From: an uncultured Bacteroides sp.
GTDB lineage: Bacteria > Bacteroidota > Bacteroidia > Bacteroidales > Bacteroidaceae
Length of the DNA: 7,027 nt
Direction of reading: 5' to 3'
NCBI GenBank assembly: GCA_937890825.1
Contig: CALADS010000042.1
Coordinates: forward strand, 1 to 7,027
This document shows positions 6,967 through 7,027 of the stretch, one piece after another. Made by a program: the position numbers and the translations under genes. The notes under the pieces were generated by a model. The model was not told where the DNA came from. It saw only the letters and a list, made by a program, of their open reading frames with translations, and ran no database searches. Position 1 is the first letter of the stretch; each line of letters opens with the position of its first letter.

Positions 6967-7027
6967 TACTTTGGATTTAGCGGATTGATAATTAACGGGA
7001 TAATCGGTTGGAAAAAGGAAGAAAAAG

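Noticed and set aside
6967..7027. Search for a promoter upstream of the DUF1896 gene
   Set aside because: No TTTG/TAnnTTTG pair is present on the minus strand here. The direct GATAAT repeats are short and unremarkable.

Overview
The window looks like part of a CTnDOT/CTnERL-type integrative and conjugative element of the Bacteroidota (Bacteroides, Parabacteroides or Prevotella). Three things support this. A DUF1896-type small protein is directly coupled to a giant N6-adenine methyltransferase/SNF2-like helicase protein, an arrangement I associate with Bacteroides conjugative transposons. A minus-strand promoter near the left end matches the Bacteroidota consensus (TTTG, 19 bp, TAnnTTTG). The stretch just downstream of that promoter can be recognised as the leader of the tetracycline-inducible tetQ-rteA-rteB operon.

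Layout, read leftward along the minus strand. 7027-6967: short gene-free stretch. 6966-6514: DUF1896-family protein, 150 aa. 6524-708: one 1938-aa protein with an N-terminal DNA methyltransferase, a long K/P/T-rich linker, and a helicase with both RecA-like lobes; it overlaps the previous gene by 11 bp. 707-216: AT-rich, gene-poor stretch holding a 104-bp element with 20-21-bp inverted ends (581-684) and a possible broken small membrane-protein ORF on the plus strand (298-503). 215-185: promoter. 176-51: tetQ-type leader with a 3-codon leader peptide (Met-Arg-Gln), the long Hp1/Hp8 stem and a 15-codon second leader ORF. The tetQ start codon expected at 50-48 is absent. The next plausible start is an ATG at 9-7 with its own ribosome-binding site, running off the left edge.

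How the parts may work together: the DUF1896 and methyltransferase-helicase genes form one translationally coupled unit, plausibly protecting or processing element DNA during transfer (inference from the architecture, compare phage P1 DarB). The left end is the control region of the tetracycline-responsive regulatory operon. The most unusual point is that the tetQ attenuator looks intact while the tetQ start has gone, so the attenuator may now sit in front of another gene, perhaps rteA. I see no RNA genes, CRISPR arrays, complete insertion sequences or att sites. The other long open frames on the plus strand are antisense shadows of the GC-rich 5.8-kb gene.
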